A stretch of 64,000 nt of DNA from Evernia prunastri (lineage: Eukaryota > Ascomycota > Lecanoromycetes > Lecanorales > Parmeliaceae), in NCBI GenBank assembly GCA_003184365.1, contig NKYR01000097.1, forward strand, positions 62,001 to 126,000, read 5' to 3'. This document shows, one piece after another, positions 34,499 through 45,123 of the stretch. Every line of letters begins with the position of its first letter. Position 1 is the stretch's first letter. The notes below the pieces were generated by a model. It worked only from the letters and a program-made list of their open reading frames with translations. It was not told the DNA's origin and ran no database searches. The translations under genes were made by a program, and so were the position numbers.

Positions 34499-35308
34499 TC
34501 ACGACCTGAAATAATACAACAAAACCCCCAACCCCACAGCAACCACTCCTCCAAACCAAACCCACCTCAACAGCCCCTGCCTCACCATCCGCCCAAACAA
34601 CTCCTCCACCACCTGACTATCATTCGCCCTTGGGAAAGGCTCATCCGGGACCTCCTTGCGCAAAACCTCACACAGCGGTCCCCACCCGTCCTTCACACTA
34701 TACGTCACCAACTTCTCCCTCGGCACGACCCTTCTCAGATAATCCATATGATACCCATACGTCTCCCTCACGCACGTCCTGTTACCCTCCCGGAAATACA
34801 ACTCCCCATACCTACCCTCCTCCGCCGCTGCAACATACGTCGTGAACCACCTCATCGTAGGCAGCCAGTAAAACGCGAAGCCCAAAAAGCCCATCTTGCT
34901 GTTCCGGACCACAGGTTCCATGCTGCGCCACCAGTCGTCCGGGTCCCGCGTCGTGGCTATCACTTTCGCATCCGGATACAGCTCCATCAACTCCTGCACG
35001 AAGTTAATTGGCGGGGAGTCCGTCACCGCTACGTAACCCTTCAACTGCTCCCTGAGCCCCTCCTTCACGTACGCCCTGTCCCCTTCGTTTCTACACGGCG
35101 TGCGGCGGAGGATATCAATCCATTTCCTGACGTGGCTTTCCTCGCGTAGAACGATGGCTTCGCCGCCGTGGTAGACGGGACCATCCAGCAGGCGCTCGAG
35201 AGCGAGGCCGAAAGAGACGGTACCGGTGCGGGACATGCCGGCGCCGATAACTTGGATTTGCCTTGATGGGTCAAGGGGCCGGGAGGTGTGTTGGCCCATT
35301 GCTTTCAA
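34499..35308 (-). CDS. Sulfotransferase-family P-loop protein with C-terminal membrane anchor
   Basis: Single exon, 269 codons. It belongs to the fungal sulfotransferase-like family. VIGAGMSRTGTVSFG is the PAPS 5'-phosphosulfate loop near residue 20, and KVIATTRDPDDWWRSM the 3'-phosphate-binding segment near 115. The substrate is unknown, and many fungal members have no demonstrated activity. The last 25 residues (WVWFGGVVAVGLGVLLYYF) form one hydrophobic helix followed by RS, which suggests tail anchoring in an ER or other internal membrane. Two starts are possible: 35308, or the fourth codon at 35299, which gives MGQHTS, a fit to the N-myristoylation pattern. Confidence 0.85.
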   Translation of the reverse strand: MKAMGQHTSRPLDPSRQIQVIGAGMSRTGTVSFGLALERLLDGPVYHGGEAIVLREESHVRKWIDILRRTPCRNEGDRAYVKEGLREQLKGYVAVTDSPPINFVQELMELYPDAKVIATTRDPDDWWRSMEPVVRNSKMGFLGFAFYWLPTMRWFTTYVAAAEEGRYGELYFREGNRTCVRETYGYHMDYLRRVVPREKLVTYSVKDGWGPLCEVLRKEVPDEPFPRANDSQVVEELFGRMVRQGLLRWVWFGGVVAVGLGVLLYYFRS

Positions 35309-36076
35309 GGGGAGATGTTACAGTGGCAGCTTATGGTAATCTGCTTTCCTATGTCAATGATGGGGAATCCTGATACCGAAGCATTTGTGCAAGATTCAAG
35401 AGACGGTGAGGATGTACGGTAATCGAATGGCAAAAGCTGCACGTTGTTGGCCACGACAATGATAAATGCCAGCGGTCTTAAAATAATGGTGATCTTTGTC
35501 TATTAGTTCTTGCGTGTAATCATAACGAAGCCCTTTCGAGCACCAGCATGGCAAGCAATAAGCATGAGAATCCATCTCTGTACCTCTCTGTGACGTAGTG
35601 AAGGATGAGCTAGGATTCCTAGTGGGAACTATAGGTGATCCATGTCTAGACCAATGGTTTTCTCATTCTTTCTATTTCTCTACATATAGTGGCTAAAGGA
35701 GTCCCTCCTTGCTGGATCGGGAGATGTTATGCTTCTCCGTAGACAGCGCCAATTCCACGAAGCATGCAAGCAAAGAGGGAACTTGATTTTGTTAGTGAGA
35801 CAGACCCGTCAAACGGTAAATAAGATTCGGCTCCTCTTCATCAAACATACCAAGGGTGCTTACATGTAGCTTTCAGAGTTGACGAAGAAAGGCGGTAGAC
35901 TTCCGAGCTTTGATGGAACGGATATCATGAATCTGCCGCTGTGTATGCGATGAGAATCTAATCCCTGCATTCTCGTCTACTGCCTTTCCATGACAGACTG
36001 AGAAAGCGAAGGAGAAGGTTCCCTCGTGACTGCCCATTTCGGAAGCGGCGAGATACAATGAGGGAAATGTACACGG
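35309..36076. other. Intergenic, no supported gene
   Basis: The 5' flank of the sulfotransferase gene and 3' flank of the WD-repeat gene. Nothing recognisable. Confidence 0.45.
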
Positions 36077-37810
36077 CTACCCCGGCCGCGGCTTCTTCTT
36101 CTGGGGCCCTTCCTCTTCGTCGTTGTCGCTGATCTCAGCATACAGAGTCTTGGGCTGAGTGGTTTTCCAGGCATTGGTAAACATAGGATCCTTCTCCGCT
36201 TTATCGGCGTACTTCAGCAGAGCTTCCCGTGGATCTTCATCACGCATAGAGCTGAGAGGTATGTTATTCTTGATATGCTGTTCGTCGGGCTGGCTCTTGG
36301 CGAATGGAGTAGTCATTGGGATGTGTGGGCGCCTCGGATCGCGAGAGCGGCCGGACACTGTCAGACCTATTGTTGGGTGTCGAGAAGCGTAGGATGTTCC
36401 AGCTTGGGCGGCACGTAGTCCATCACCGGAAGATATAGCGTCTCCTGATAGCCCCTGGGAGAGATCAGTGGTGAAGTTGGGATCATCATCAATGTGTCGT
36501 CTTTTGGGAGCTTTAGACATGACCATAGCGGCGCCGCGAGTTGAAGTGTTTGGGTTGTATAAGACATGCATCTCTGCATTCCCGGAGCCTGTGAGTATTT
36601 GATTCAGTCTCTCGTGCCAAAGAAGTGTGATGAGCGGAGATCCATCTGTGACAGGGGTCACAAGCTCGGGCTTCAGCGTAGCAGGATTTAAGATATGAAG
36701 CTTGCCGTCCTCAGAGCCAGTGATGATTGAGGAAGAACTTGGAGAGAACCGGATTTCCGTGTTGGCGTATTGGTCGGATGTGGATTTGTGGTCGACAACA
36801 CTTATGGGTTGCTTGAACTTTCGAGTATCCCATAGCTTAATCAGATCATCACCTCCTCTTGTAACCACCGTTCGCCCATCAGCGCTGACATCAAGACCTC
36901 CGGTCCAAGTATCCCTTTTATGGGCTTCTCTTATTTCTGAAGCTGGCCTTGAGTAAGGTCCATCGCCGTCCCACAGGACAAGGCTTCCATCCAGACCTGC
37001 TGCCACGAGCAGGTTCTTTCCACCTTGAATCGGTGTGCCCCATTTTACAGCGGTCATCCTGGTCCTGCCTGCTGATCCAGCTGCTCTTGATTTATGCACT
37101 ATCACGTCCTTCTGCTTCAGCGGCATGCTGACGTCCCATATTCGCAAAGTGCTGTCTGTGCCAGCCGTAACCATAAGGTCCTTGTTCGTTGGGTGCCATG
37201 TCCCCGTAGTGATCGCAGATATGTGACCTTTTGTGTTATGCATATCCCTCAGGTACATGTCTCCCTTGACAAATTCCTTGAGCTCTTCCCCATCCCGACT
37301 GAAGATTTTGGCCTGGGGCGTAGCGGAAATGACAAGTATGAAGCTTGGAGAACTTGGGTTGAATTCGACATGGTGGACAGGGTGCGTCTCGGAGCTCGCG
37401 GATGCCTTTGTAGCCGTAGGATCGACTGTTTTGAAAGCATGTAGGGTGTTCGGGGTCATAGAAGCAAAGTCGTGGAACTTTATGTTGCAGTCTGTAGAGC
37501 CAGTGATAAATCTGGAGCCGGAAGGGTCGACGGTGATAGTGGTAACGGGCCTTTCATGGGTCTTAATGACCAGCTCGTGAGAGATTGGGAACTCGTCATC
37601 TTCATCTGAGTCTTCCGCGGAATCTTCATCGCTGGATTCGTTCTTAACGCCATGATCCCCTGAGGTCAATTCCTTGATGACCGTGGTAGGTCGCTTGCTC
37701 TTCTCTAGCTGTCGAGCCACATCTGTCTCCTTTGTTTGCTTGCCAAATCCCGTGGGTAAGAATTGTTTCAAGGCCTCGTCTTCCTCAATGAACACTTCGT
37801 CGTCGTCCAT
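36077..37810 (-). CDS. WDR70: WDR70-like WD-repeat nuclear protein
   Basis: Single exon, 577 codons. An acidic N-terminus precedes WD repeats between about residues 80 and 400: RFITGSTDCNIKFHDF, DLMVTAGTDSTLRIWDV, LLVAAGLDGSLVLWDG, TVVTRGGDDLIKLWDTRKF and SIITGSEDGKLHILN. The C-terminal part with REALLKYADKAEKDPMF and then TQPKTLYAE is diagnostic of the WDR70/gastrulation-defective-1 family. The tail ends in a basic KKKPRPG, a likely nuclear signal. WDR70 links to CUL4-DDB1 ubiquitin ligase and to histone H2B monoubiquitylation at DNA breaks in other eukaryotes; the same role is inferred here. Start at the first Met, in the acidic leader. Confidence 0.88.
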   Translation of the reverse strand: MDDDEVFIEEDEALKQFLPTGFGKQTKETDVARQLEKSKRPTTVIKELTSGDHGVKNESSDEDSAEDSDEDDEFPISHELVIKTHERPVTTITVDPSGSRFITGSTDCNIKFHDFASMTPNTLHAFKTVDPTATKASASSETHPVHHVEFNPSSPSFILVISATPQAKIFSRDGEELKEFVKGDMYLRDMHNTKGHISAITTGTWHPTNKDLMVTAGTDSTLRIWDVSMPLKQKDVIVHKSRAAGSAGRTRMTAVKWGTPIQGGKNLLVAAGLDGSLVLWDGDGPYSRPASEIREAHKRDTWTGGLDVSADGRTVVTRGGDDLIKLWDTRKFKQPISVVDHKSTSDQYANTEIRFSPSSSSIITGSEDGKLHILNPATLKPELVTPVTDGSPLITLLWHERLNQILTGSGNAEMHVLYNPNTSTRGAAMVMSKAPKRRHIDDDPNFTTDLSQGLSGDAISSGDGLRAAQAGTSYASRHPTIGLTVSGRSRDPRRPHIPMTTPFAKSQPDEQHIKNNIPLSSMRDEDPREALLKYADKAEKDPMFTNAWKTTQPKTLYAEISDNDEEEGPQKKKPRPG

Positions 37811-37921
37811 ATCGTGGTTGAACCAGGGAGTCTAGATGTTGCGGGTGATATGGATACTATTACTTTCGAAAAATCCTGGGCAAATACACGCTTGGATTGA
37901 TTCCCAGCCGAGTCACTTTTC

Positions 37922-38275
37922 ATGTCAAGAAGCACAAACCCTATCGCCGAAGGGCCGTTGGTGTCAAGAGCTGCTTACTGCCATTCAAGATACAAGATAC
38001 GTCTACAAAGCATTTGGAGACCACGGTACGGGTATTCTTTGGCACCCGACAAAGATGATTGGCTACATTTCGCCATGGGTCAGGACCCATACTTCTCTTC
38101 AAAGCACGAAAGTTCCGAGTTATCTCCCTTCACACTGCTGGGCCTGCGAGCTGCGGAGGAAAGGCGCGAAGCCATCATAGCACACGGCGTCCTTATGTAC
38201 CCCATTCAGCGAGCACCAAGCCAGCCACAACCACCTATGAACCCACGACATGCTCTCCTTTTTCGTAATGTGTAG
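37922..38275 (+). CDS. Hypothetical small protein (uncertain)
   Basis: An open frame of 117 codons lies divergent from WDR70 and convergent with the NDUFB3 gene. No family was recognised. The protein is polar, with no membrane segment or signal peptide. The middle part (GQDPYFSSKHESSELSPFTL) and the Glu/Arg-rich LGLRAAEERREAIIAHG have a plausible protein composition, which is why it is listed. It may be a longer gene with introns, or chance. Confidence 0.3.
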   Translation: MSRSTNPIAEGPLVSRAAYCHSRYKIRLQSIWRPRYGYSLAPDKDDWLHFAMGQDPYFSSKHESSELSPFTLLGLRAAEERREAIIAHGVLMYPIQRAPSQPQPPMNPRHALLFRNV

Positions 38276-38311
38276 CCATAATTGTCCCCCTTCCGCCTAT
38301 TCCCCCAGCGC

Positions 38312-38641
38312 TTAATGATGCTCATCACTTCCATGCCCTTTCCCATGCCCATGATGCTCGTCTTTCATGAAGAAATATTCGTAGGTGCAGTAGACCGCGA
38401 AAGCTACCGTGGCAGTACCTAGACCGGGGAGAGCGCCCTTGAAGCGATTGTATCTCGTGAAGGGACCCGTATACCGCCATTGTTCCCTGCAGAGCGGTAC
38501 ATCAGCTAAAGACTGTAACTTGAAACTCAATCAAAAAGTATCTCACGCTCGCGCCCATGGATCCTTGGCTGGCATGCCGGACGACTGTACAAATTTGCGA
38601 GTGTCGAAGCCAGTCAGATTGGCACGCGGAGGGGGAGGCAT
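38312..38641 (-). CDS. NDUFB3: NADH:ubiquinone oxidoreductase B12 subunit (complex I, NDUFB3)
   Basis: Two exons, 38641-38547 and 38486-38312, with a 60-bp intron that restores the frame (89 residues). The first exon reads MPPPPRANLTGFDTRKFVQS, and the mature protein continues GMPAKDPWARAEQWRYTG, a near-invariant start of the fungal B12 subunit. One membrane helix follows (GLGTATVAFAVYCTYEYFF) and then a His-rich tail (HHGHGKGHGSDEHH). It is an accessory subunit of the mitochondrial complex I membrane arm. Taking the second exon alone from its upstream Met gives a wrong N-terminus encoded by intron sequence. It is divergent from the CAF1 gene. Confidence 0.95.
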
Positions 38642-39097
38642 CCTGCTGTGCTATGAAGTCAGTGGAGGACGCGAGGATTGCTTCTACCAACCGTCACTTA
38701 CACTGATGCAAACTCGGCTGTCAAGCGTTGCAAAAGTTGTCCCCCCGCTCAATTGACCGAGGTGAACGCAGGCAGGAGAGCTTGAGGGCTCGATAAGTGC
38801 AGTTCGAACGCCAAGACCCGAGGGGCAGGGTTTGGCGCTAGTGAGTCTCTGTTGTCCGACATCGAGTTCCCTTGGCCTGGATATTGCATTATCCTCACTT
38901 CAATCAATAGGTACCAGCTGCATTCGAAAAATTCTCTGACGGTTCAATTTCACCAAGCTCTAGTCAGAATTTGCACGAAATCTACCGTTCCAAATCCCCT
39001 CTCTTCGAGTGCTACCATCAATGAGACTACCAAGAAACAGACCCAGCTCTCATTTTTCAATCGCGACCCGACTTGACACAACTCCAACTCATATATA
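38642..39097. promoter_or_regulatory. Divergent promoter region between NDUFB3 and CAF1
   Basis: 456 bp between two head-to-head housekeeping genes. No gene inside and no specific factor site identified. Confidence 0.45.
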
Positions 39098-40690
39098 ATG
39101 GCGCCGGCCAATAGTAGATTCGGCGGACAAAACGCAGGATCTAACGTCACACGTCTACCACCAATAAATTTACCTACAAACACCTCAGGACATCATTCCT
39201 CGAACTCGGGCAGCCTGCCTCCTCCTTCCTTTCACCATGTTTTCGGACAAGCAAGCCCCTTCGCTTCTACAGGGAATTTGAATGGACTTGCTGGAGGCTT
39301 CGGCCCCGGAGGTGGGCTAGGTGCTACTGGGACCGGCCTGGGAAGTCGAGAGGCGATGATGGGGTTTCAGCACGGTGCTGAACTACAACAGCAACAACAG
39401 ATCAAGGACCAGCTGAGGAAGGAAGGTGGAATGGGGCCAAAGGGCCCAGTAAAGAACAGGATACGGGATGTGTGGCGAGGGAATCTTCAACAGGAAATGG
39501 GACTATTGCGCGAGATGGTAGAACAATATCCGTACATCAGCATGGTACGTTCGAGTTCTTCTACAAGTATGGCGCCAATCCTCGCGCTTGTGGATCTAAG
39601 CGAGAGATTTTAGGATACCGAGTTCCCTGGCATCGTTGCTCGACCTATGGGTGCTTTCACTACCAAGGCAGACTACCACTACCAAACCCTACGTTGCAAT
39701 GTCGATCTTCTCAAGGTGATTCAGCTCGGGATAACTTTGTTCAACGAGGATGGGGAGATGCCGCCTACGCACCAGACAGATGGATCTACGATACCGTCAT
39801 ACGCAAACAATCTAATAGTATGCCCTTGCACCTGGCAATTCAACTTCCACTTCTCCCTTGGCGAAGACATGTACAATCAAGACTCGATAGACTTTTTATT
39901 GACCGCCGGACTAGATCTCGAGGCGCATGACAAGAACGGCATAGACCCTCAAGATTTTGGTTCTCTGTTAGTGAGCTCTGGTCTTGCGTTGCTGGACGAG
40001 GTTCGATGGATATCCTTTCATTCCGGTTATGATTTTGGTTACCTTGTAAAGCTCATGCTGTGCAAGCAATTACCGGAAGACGAGACCGAATATCGAAAAC
40101 TCCTAAGCATCTTCTTCCCCGCAATATATGACATCAAGTACATGATTAAGGCCGCTCAACGAACTCAGACGGTCAATGACACTGCTTTGTCACCTCCAGC
40201 CATGAATATACTCAATAACTTAGGCCAGAAGTCAGGATTGCAAGACCTGGCTGATGAGCTTGGGATCAAGAGGGTCGGTCTAGCACACCAAGCTGGTTCT
40301 GATAGCCTTTTGACGGGCAAGGTATTTTGGGAAGTAAAGAAGAATATTTTCAATGGCACGATTGACGACGAAAGGTATCTCGGCCATGTTTGGGGGCTGA
40401 ACGGTATGGGGTCGGCGGCTTCCAGTGCAAACTACGCGCAAAGTGGGTACGGGATGACTGTGGATGGACAGTCCAACACACCGAACCTCAACGGTGCTAC
40501 CATCTACAACCATACTCCTACCCCCAATCAACCAAGCACGCCGGCAAGCTCACACACCGGTCTCGCAAGCACTTTAGCGAGCCCTCCGAGCCAGCCGAAT
40601 CCGAACGGGGGCGGAGGAATTGGGTCGCTGACACCGGGTGGAGGGGCAGGCGTTTTTGGAGCTTTCCGAGGATTTGGGGGCAAGAGTTGA
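39098..40690 (+). CDS. pop2: CAF1/POP2 deadenylase of the CCR4-NOT complex
   Basis: Two exons, 39098-39544 and 39614-40690 (69-bp intron, phase 0), give 507 residues. CAF1/POP2 is a DEDD-type 3'-5' RNA exonuclease that shortens mRNA poly(A) tails in the CCR4-NOT complex. The first acidic pair lies in DTEFPG, straight after the splice, joined to IRDVWRGNLQQEMGLLREMV in exon 1. Further signatures are TWQFNFHFSL, GYDFGYLVKLM, a second acidic site in FPAIYDIKYMI, and the His/Asp pair in GLAHQAGSDSLLTG. A Gly/Asn/Gln-rich leader of about 110 residues and a Gly/Pro/Ser-rich tail are disordered extensions common in filamentous fungi. All catalytic residues appear present. Confidence 0.93.
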
Positions 40691-41728
40691 TTGAGCAATG
40701 CAGCGTCTGGTGCATACAGCGGACGGCGTCGTCTGTAGAAATTTTCAAAGTTCTACTACCTATACCTAGCTACTTAGCGGGAGTCGCAGGGTCCAGGGGT
40801 AGGGATTATATTATTGGTCCTTCTCTTCGACTTGTTGAAGCCTTGAAGGCGTGTATGAAACGGCCACTAAGAGAAGGGCCGATCGATTCACGATTGTATG
40901 TCTTTGAAAGTCTAATATGTAGAGTAAAAGCACTAAAGCCCAGCGCACAGACATTTCGCCAGATCTTAAAAGCAACGACTTCCAGTCAACAAAAAAAAAA
41001 GTAGGAGCCTGTTCTTTTGTGTACACTGCACCTCGCTGTCTTCTCTTCCTCGGCTGCTTCAATTTTTCGCGAATCTTGGTCATTCCCTGCGCAGCTGGCT
41101 GTTGTCGCCGGCGGCGGAGAAAAGTGGATCTAGCCAGAAATGGTGCTTGTTTCCTGAATCACCTTTTGCTTTTTCTTATCGACGACTCCCGCCCAGTACA
41201 CCCCCACATCACACCAGGATGTGCATCATCAGCATTCGCGATCCAATGCCGAGGGCACAAGAGTATGTACTAGCTAGTACTCGACCACCCACGGGGGGTG
41301 ACGGAATACCTACCTGCACACCCAAAGAGATCCTTCTACCAATGACGTGAGGGTCGATATGGTGGTAGAGTAGCTCAATGGACATGGCTATCACGAATAG
41401 ATATCTGTCGGACAAATTGCTACCGTCAATCCTTTCGAGGTTTCCGAAGCATTAATATGATAAGAAGCCCTCTCGTGGAATTACCAAAGGCTCCCGGATT
41501 TCAATTAAAGTGTGCAGTTATTTCTCCCGCGTGCCCCTCTTGTTTTGCTGTTTTAGGGAAGCCAAAGCGAGATCTCCCCGTGTCTACTTTCGTCTTTCCC
41601 TTTATATAGGCCACACTTATAGCCACCTCAATAGATCTCCTTGCTATCTTCACATCTTGAACCTGCTTTTCCGTGCTGTGAGATAGCTATACTACTGACT
41701 GAACAGCAGTGATTCCTTCTACGTCACA
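40691..41728. other. Intergenic and amine-oxidase promoter
   Basis: 3' flank of CAF1 and 5' flank of the amine oxidase. No supported gene. Confidence 0.5.
41601..41608 (+). promoter_or_regulatory. TATA-like box
   Basis: TTTATATA in an otherwise GC-mixed flank, about 120 bp before the amine-oxidase start. Spacing fits a core promoter; no experimental support. Confidence 0.5.
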
Positions 41729-43831
41729 ATGGTTCTCGACCGCCTACGGCAAGTCGCCCAACATGTCTCCGGCGTTACCCCTCCGCCTCACCCCTTCGAC
41801 CCTCTGTCTGCCTCCGAAATCGAGAAAGCGGTAGCACTCATCAGTAAAGAGCATGGGCCACTCGCTTACAATGCCGTTACAATCTGGGAACCCAGGAAGG
41901 CGGAGATGCTGGCATGGCTCGCAGACCACGATCACACGCCAAGACCGCACCGGATTGCGGACGTGGTAGCGATCAAAAAGGGAGGAACTGTATATGATGG
42001 GTTGGTGGATTTGGACGAGGGCAAGGTCCTGAAGTGGGAAAGCACAGAAGGGGTGCAGCCATTGATTACAATGGAGGATCTGCAGATTGTGGAGCATGTT
42101 ATGAGGGAAGATCCCAAGGTCATTGAGCAGTGTGGCATCATTGGGATACCCAAGGAGGATATGCACAAGGTCTACTGTGATCCTTGGACCATTGGTTTCG
42201 ATGAAAGATTTGGAAATAAGGTCAGGCTTCAGCAGGCTTTGATGTACTACAGGCCGCATATGGATGACAGCCAGTACACGTACCCGCTAGACTTCACCCC
42301 GATCTTCAATTGTGACACCCAGGAGATTATCCACATCGATGTCCCTCCGGTAAGGAGACCCATCAATCAAGCACCAGCGAATAATTACCCCCCCGCCGCA
42401 ATTGAGGCAGAAGGTGGCTACCGGAAGGACTTGAAGCCTATCAATATCACTCAGCCTGAAGGAGTTTCTTTCAAGGTGGACGGGAGGATAATTGAATGGC
42501 AGAATTGGAAGGTTCACGTGGGCTTCAACTACCGCGAGGGTATAGTGTTGAACAACATCACCTACAATGACAAGGGTAATGAGAGAGGGGTCTTTTACCG
42601 ACTGTCACTAGCGGAGATGGTGGTGCCGTACGGCAATCCTGAGCACCCTCATCAACGGAAACATGCCTTTGATCTGGGCGAATACGGAGGCGGATATATG
42701 ACCAACAGTCTCGCTCTCGGCTGTGATTGTAAAGGAGCAATTCATTACATGGATGCGAACTTTGTCAACCGTGCTGGTGCAAGCCAAACGATCAAGAACG
42801 CCATCTGCATCCATGAAGAAGACGCCGGCATTCTCTTCAAGCACACAGATTTTCGAGACGACTCAGTCATCGTCACTCGAGGAAGGAAGTTGCTCATCTC
42901 GCACGTTTTCACCGCTGCAAACTACGAATATTGTGTTTACTGGATCTTCCACCAAGATGGAACGGTGCAGCTCGAGGTCAAGCTCACGGGCATTCTGAAC
43001 ACCTACGCCATGAACCCTGGAGAAGATACTCATGGCTGGGGCACGGAGGTCTACCCAGGCGTCAACGCTCACAATCACCAGCATCTCTTCTGTATGCGGA
43101 TAGATCCCAACATCGATGGTCCACAAAATACAATATTTCAAGTCGACGCCAAAGTAGGGCCTGGTGAGGTGGGCAGCGCGGAGAATCGATACGGCAATGC
43201 CTTCTACGCGCACAAGACCAAATTCACGACTCCCTTGGAAGCGATGTCCGATTATGATGGCAGCTCCAGTCGGACATGGGAAATGGCGAATACGAACAAG
43301 ATCAATCCGTATAGTCATAAGCCGGTTAGCTATAAGCTGGTGAGTCGAGAAGTGCCGACCTTGCTGCCCAAAGAGGGAGGTTTGGTGTGGAAACGAGCTG
43401 GATTTGCAAGACATGCTGTTCATGTCACTAAATGTAAGCTTTTCCCTGTGCTTTTCCCCACAGCTCTTGCTAACAGGCTATACTCAGACCAGGACGACCA
43501 AGTCCACCCGGCTGGCCGTCATGTGCCCCAAACATCGGGCGAGCCTTCTCAAGGTCTCCCCGAATGGGTTGCACAACACACTGATGAGAGCATTGAGAAT
43601 ACTGATATTGTTCTCTGGCACACATTTGGCATCACGCATTTCCCATCACCAGAAGACTACCCCGTGATGCCGGCGGAGCCCATGACATTGCTACTTCGAC
43701 CGCGGAATTTCTTCTTGAAGAATCCGGCGCTGGATGTACCGCCGAGCTACTCGTCGACTCCGAGCCAGAAGGCGAGTGTGTTGAAGAGGGGAGAGATGAA
43801 GAATGCGGACACGGCGAGCCGTACGGTCTGA
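41729..43831 (+). CDS. Copper amine oxidase (TPQ-dependent)
   Basis: Oxidises primary amines to aldehydes with release of H2O2 and ammonia. Two exons, 41729-43433 and 43488-43831. The 54-bp intron (GT-AG) is in frame and stop-free, so an unspliced frame of 700 codons exists, but removal joins HVTK to YQDDQVHPAG as in relatives and gives 682 residues. The cofactor Tyr is residue 399 in AANYEYC, matching the T-x-x-N-Y-[DE]-Y site that becomes topaquinone. Copper ligands are the two His of NAHNHQHLF and the late His in GITHFPSPEDYP. The catalytic-base Asp lies in KHAFDLGEYGGG. There is no signal peptide, so it is intracellular. Family members are often peroxisomal, but this C-terminus (SRTV) is not a PTS1. 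Confidence 0.93.
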   Translation: MVLDRLRQVAQHVSGVTPPPHPFDPLSASEIEKAVALISKEHGPLAYNAVTIWEPRKAEMLAWLADHDHTPRPHRIADVVAIKKGGTVYDGLVDLDEGKVLKWESTEGVQPLITMEDLQIVEHVMREDPKVIEQCGIIGIPKEDMHKVYCDPWTIGFDERFGNKVRLQQALMYYRPHMDDSQYTYPLDFTPIFNCDTQEIIHIDVPPVRRPINQAPANNYPPAAIEAEGGYRKDLKPINITQPEGVSFKVDGRIIEWQNWKVHVGFNYREGIVLNNITYNDKGNERGVFYRLSLAEMVVPYGNPEHPHQRKHAFDLGEYGGGYMTNSLALGCDCKGAIHYMDANFVNRAGASQTIKNAICIHEEDAGILFKHTDFRDDSVIVTRGRKLLISHVFTAANYEYCVYWIFHQDGTVQLEVKLTGILNTYAMNPGEDTHGWGTEVYPGVNAHNHQHLFCMRIDPNIDGPQNTIFQVDAKVGPGEVGSAENRYGNAFYAHKTKFTTPLEAMSDYDGSSSRTWEMANTNKINPYSHKPVSYKLVSREVPTLLPKEGGLVWKRAGFARHAVHVTKCKLFPVLFPTALANRLYSDQDDQVHPAGRHVPQTSGEPSQGLPEWVAQHTDESIENTDIVLWHTFGITHFPSPEDYPVMPAEPMTLLLRPRNFFLKNPALDVPPSYSSTPSQKASVLKRGEMKNADTASRTV

Positions 43832-45123
43832 TGAGGGGGCTCGCTGTCGAGGGCGCTACTTGGGAAGCACTACATGTAATCTATCTAACGTTTGTAGCGG
43901 GAGCCCGGTCCCGTTTCGTTCGTTCATTGATTTAGATTCCGAATCGAACTAGCTACGCAGGTCGCTTTGACCACGCATCCAGCCTCGTGGCAGTGGGCGC
44001 AGCACTGCACTCTCCGCCATCGGTATCTGATCTCCTCCGATGTTCCAATCTGTGTTTGAGCAGCGAGGTATTTTTTATTCGCTCACATGGATTCATCTGT
44101 GCTTCAGTACCAGCTCGTATGGCAGATTGCTTGAGATTCGTAGTACCTGCTCATCCACTCGGTTGGTGCCTTAAATTGTTAAGTTGGGCTATGTACCTAG
44201 CGGCGTAAGGTAATCATGGGTGTAGGCAGCGTCACATGATGGATGTACGCTGACAGGAACTTGATTGATGGATCATCCCAAAATGAGGACGCACAAGGTA
44301 GAAGCGGTGGAGGCTGCATGACGGGATGATGAAAAGGTAGTAGCGATGCAATGAAACACGAGGATGATGAGGATGATGGATGTGGTAGGTACCTACCTAT
44401 AGGGGCTACGTGGCTACCTATTATCTCTTATATACCTATCATCTGAAGTACTCCGTATATTTTCTGATTATCATTGCTGATGGTAAAAAGGGTCAAAGTC
44501 TCTCTCGCTCCTTATTAACCACCGAGGCCCTGGATGACATGTTTACCCCACCAATGATCGGCCTGGACTAAGTCGCTTTCGGGTAGAAACTTATACCGAT
44601 GCCACGGCTCGTGCCCACCCGAGGGGGAAAATCGAGCACATTCCTCGGTTATCGGCTTTAGTAATGCTAGAATGCAGTGAAGGCCTGTTATTTTATATGT
44701 TTATCACCAATCGAATAATCGTATTCGTGGTATTGATTTTGATTTTCATTATCATAATAATTAAATTCTTTTTCATTCATATATTATTATTCTTGCCCCC
44801 CCCCCGCGCCTTGATTTTATTTCGCCATGTCTTCTCGGGCGGTCGGACTTTTCAATTATACGAGAGATATTCCTTTTTATTCACCTTGCCTTGTCTCTCA
44901 TGAATTAACTCGTAAAAATATGTACTACAAGTAGTTCATCTCTTCGTTCTCTACGAATAACTACTCAAGTCCCATTAACACCCCAACCCCAAATGTCAGT
45001 ATATCTTCACGCCCCAAACAACATGATCCACCCTTTCATTCCTCTTCCTCGTCTCCAGTAAAGCTTGCTTCATCCCTATCAGCCTATTTTCAACAAATAC
45101 AACACATCTTCAACATCACCACC
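43832..45123. other. Intergenic 1.3 kb
   Basis: It includes an AT-rich stretch around 44.7-44.9 kb and pyrimidine/AC-rich DNA before the next start. No supported gene. Confidence 0.5.
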
